The position numbers and the translations under genes were made by a program. From JBFHIZ01 sp963666475 (GTDB lineage Bacteria; Bacillota; Clostridia; Lachnospirales; Lachnospiraceae), in contig OY762821.2 in NCBI GenBank assembly GCA_963666475.2, positions 248,001-312,000 on the forward strand: 64,000 bases of DNA. Direction: 5' to 3'. Positions 61,900 through 64,000 of the stretch are shown here, in pieces; position 1 is the stretch's first letter; every line of letters starts with the position of its first letter. A model generated the notes under the pieces. It was not told where the DNA came from. It made no database searches and saw only the letters and a list, made by a program, of their open reading frames with translations.

Positions 61900-64000
61900 A
61901 TGGAAAAAGTAGATGAATTATCCTTACAATTTAATATAGAAGAGTATATGGATGCCCAGATAGAAGAACTTCGAATAGGGATGAAGGAAGGGTTGCCATA
62001 TGCACTATATGATGACCCGGAATTCGATTGGTATCAAATGAAAGAAATTCGAGTAGGATTAGAGCGTAAAGTAGATATTTCTTTGTATGACAGAAAGGAA
62101 TATGATTATTTGCTGATGCGTGAATTTCGAAAAGGGTTGGAAGCTGGGGTGAATTTATTTCCATATTATGAAAAAGGATATAGTACGTCGATTCTTCGAG
62201 CAATTAGACATGGCCAGGAAAATGGTATTGACTTAATTAAATATGCAGAAAAAGGATATCAAAGCGATCAGATGGAACAATTTTTGATTGCAATTCAGCA
62301 TCATATTCCTCTAGAAGAGCATGTGAACATTAATGTTTCTGGCAGTCAAATGGAACAACTTCGGTTGGGAGTAGAAAATCGTGTTGATATCTCAAAATAT
62401 GGGAATTTAAAGTATAATTGGATGCAAATGCAGGAAATAAGACTTGGGTTGGAAAAAAAGCTGGATGTAGAGTGGTATAATAACATTCTCTTTTCCGCAA
62501 AACAGATGAGAGAGATTCGTCTCGGGTTAGAACTTGGGCAGCCAGTTAAATATTATGCTAAGTTTTCGTTTGGATTTACGGACATGCGTAGAGCAAGAGA
62601 GTGGATTCAACAAGAAGGAACGGAGTTTTATGAACAGGCACAAGAGCGTGGGGATATTCAACAAACGGATAAAATCAGTATACGAATCAGCGAAGATCGT
62701 ATGCATGCATTTATATTTTTAGAAAGTCCAAAAGGAAACATTAGACATACAGAAGAAGAAATTTTGGAGCAGATTCATCAAGCAGGTGTAAAACTTGGAA
62801 TTGATAAAGGACTCATCTCGCAGTTGCTTGAGTTGGAAATATATAATCGTGAAATTGAATTTGCGACAGGGAAAGACAAGGTTGATGGGGAGGATGGCGA
62901 ATATCAATACGCAATCAATACAAACATTAATCGAAAACCAAAACTGCTTCCGGATGGTTCGGTTGATTATCATAACATAGACCTTTTCGTTCAAGTAAAA
63001 GAAGGGGATTTGATCGCTACATATATTCCACCTACCACAGGAATTTATGGCTTTCAAGTGACGGGAGAAATGCAACAGCCAACCAAAGGAAAGGAACAAA
63101 AAAAGTTGCATGGAAAAGGCGTTCTGGAAATTTCTGAAGGACGATTTATTGCAACGATGAAAGGAAGAATTGAACAAAACGGGTTGGTTATTAATATCGT
63201 AGAAGGATATATTCATAATGGAGATTTAACTATGAATGATGGCAATATATTCTTTGATGGAGATGTATTGATTACAGGAGATGTTGGAGACCATGTAATT
63301 GTCGAGTCGACCAAAAATATAGAAGTAGAAGGGATGGTGGGAGCATCATTTCTTAAAGCGGGCGGAGACATTATAATAAAAGGTGGGGTCAATGCAAAAG
63401 ATGAAGGGAAAATTGAATCGGATGGAGGTGTGTCCGCAAAATTTTTGGAGAGAGCAACAATTTTTGCAGGAAAAGACATTCAAAGCAACTATATTTTACA
63501 TTCCAATATCCGAACAGAAGGTTATGTAATTGTTTCAGGGACAAAGGGTTCCATTATAGGTGGATTAATTGAGGCTGTTAGAGGTGTTGACTCGTTTGTG
63601 ATAGGCAATATAAATGAAGTGGAAACCAGAATTTCTGTTGGTCAAAATGACATGTACATAGAATCCCTGGAAAAAATAAATAATGAGATAAAAGTCTGGC
63701 AGGAAAAGGTGGATGAGATTATATCGAAGGTAAAAGAAATTTCTTCAAAATATTCCAAAACACAATTGTTGGAAATACCAATATATATAAAACTCTTACA
63801 GGGAATTGCAATAAGACAAGATGCACTAAATCAAGCGATACAGCAAAGAGATATGTTTATGAGAAAATATCGCCTGTTGGGGAATACCGCACAAGTGATT
63901 GCAAAAGGAATGATTTATCCTAGAACAGTAGTACAAATTAATTTTAATCATATTCGTGTGCTTGATACATATAGCAATGTAACTATTAGACTGGACGGAG
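61900..64000 (+). CDS. FapA/DUF342-type protein with 26-residue repeat N-terminus, 3' end outside window
   Basis: Starts at ATG 61900 (AAAGGTG upstream) and stays open to the window edge, about 700 codons. Residues 20 to about 253 are nine repeats of exactly 26 residues, with QMxEIRxGLExx recurring at residues 20, 46, 72, 98, 124, 150, 176, 202 and 228. FapA core follows: YIPPTTGIYGFQVTGEM near residue 373, then beta-helix-like Gly/Asp/Val-rich strands (GDVLITGDVGDHV, GGDIIIKGGVNAKDEG), then a coiled coil (YIESLEKINNEIKVWQE). FapA-type proteins are polymerisation or cell-envelope-related in studied bacteria, but the role here is unknown. Confidence 0.88.
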   Translation, partial: MEKVDELSLQFNIEEYMDAQIEELRIGMKEGLPYALYDDPEFDWYQMKEIRVGLERKVDISLYDRKEYDYLLMREFRKGLEAGVNLFPYYEKGYSTSILRAIRHGQENGIDLIKYAEKGYQSDQMEQFLIAIQHHIPLEEHVNINVSGSQMEQLRLGVENRVDISKYGNLKYNWMQMQEIRLGLEKKLDVEWYNNILFSAKQMREIRLGLELGQPVKYYAKFSFGFTDMRRAREWIQQEGTEFYEQAQERGDIQQTDKISIRISEDRMHAFIFLESPKGNIRHTEEEILEQIHQAGVKLGIDKGLISQLLELEIYNREIEFATGKDKVDGEDGEYQYAINTNINRKPKLLPDGSVDYHNIDLFVQVKEGDLIATYIPPTTGIYGFQVTGEMQQPTKGKEQKKLHGKGVLEISEGRFIATMKGRIEQNGLVINIVEGYIHNGDLTMNDGNIFFDGDVLITGDVGDHVIVESTKNIEVEGMVGASFLKAGGDIIIKGGVNAKDEGKIESDGGVSAKFLERATIFAGKDIQSNYILHSNIRTEGYVIVSGTKGSIIGGLIEAVRGVDSFVIGNINEVETRISVGQNDMYIESLEKINNEIKVWQEKVDEIISKVKEISSKYSKTQLLEIPIYIKLLQGIAIRQDALNQAIQQRDMFMRKYRLLGNTAQVIAKGMIYPRTVVQINFNHIRVLDTYSNVTIRLDG
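61957..62658 (+). repeat. Nine in-frame 26-residue protein repeats
   Basis: 78-base periodicity in the coding sequence. Consensus per unit is a helix QMxEIRxGLExG followed by a hydrophobic/aromatic half (VDISxY or similar). Residue spacing is exactly 26 in all eight intervals. Units 6, 7 and 8 (QMEQLRLGVE, QMQEIRLGLE, QMREIRLGLE) are clearest; units 4, 5 and 9 are diverged. Confidence 0.85.

Overview
The window is a stretch of AT-rich chromosome from a low-G+C Gram-positive anaerobe. It is most likely a Clostridia member of the Lachnospiraceae type. Supporting signs are GGAGG-type ribosome binding sites, AT-rich intergenic DNA, U-run terminators, a T-box riboswitch, a YtrA-like GntR regulator, an LTA-synthase-like protein, DegV, and the hom/apgM-like/ask gene order. 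No rRNA, tRNA, CRISPR array or intact prophage was seen. Almost all genes are housekeeping or metabolic, and the unusual material sits between genes.

Layout. 1-8751: end of valS, folC, a small protein, a zinc-ribbon/TPR membrane protein, a diguanylate cyclase, RidA, an EamA transporter and a convergent unknown. 9023-11435: DegV, an unknown membrane protein and a DUF1294-like protein. 11451-19484: arginine biosynthesis, with argG on the minus strand and argC-GNAT-argJ-argB-argD plus a solute-binding-like protein on the plus strand. 19636-27802: a ComEA-like lipoprotein, a two-component system, a GerMN lipoprotein, ComEC, an SDR-like protein and HolA. 27891-32581: small proteins, thymidine kinase, YqeY and a four-module CoA-disulfide-reductase/rhodanese/TusA/DsrE protein.

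32656-33590 is an accessory patch. It holds seven tandem 71-72 bp GC-rich repeats, then a palindrome-rich element that looks like a non-autonomous IS200/IS605 derivative and supplies the stop codon of dinB. 34901-42409 holds a small unknown, NagA, a GH43 enzyme, unknowns, a cytosolic 5'-nucleotidase and an LTA-synthase-like protein. 42430-45676 is a GntR-controlled ABC operon that starts at a near-perfect 26-bp-arm palindrome and whose first ATPase gene is broken. MutY, a lipid kinase, GlyA and a NatAB-type exporter follow.

51746-55925 is an aspartate/threonine operon (ACT protein, hom, an apgM-like putative homoserine kinase, ask). After a LUD protein comes a strong promoter driving a roughly 300-nt transcript of unknown function. 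Next are a NagZ-like GH3 enzyme and a tryptophan T-box riboswitch controlling a TrpXYZ-type ABC importer. Last is an incomplete FapA/DUF342 protein whose N-terminus carries nine exact-period 26-residue repeats.

The best candidates for undescribed biology are the 26-residue repeat array on FapA, the orphan transcript at about 56876-57190, the GC-rich tandem hairpin array, and the palindromic element at the end of dinB. Family assignments come from motif recognition only; no database search was run.
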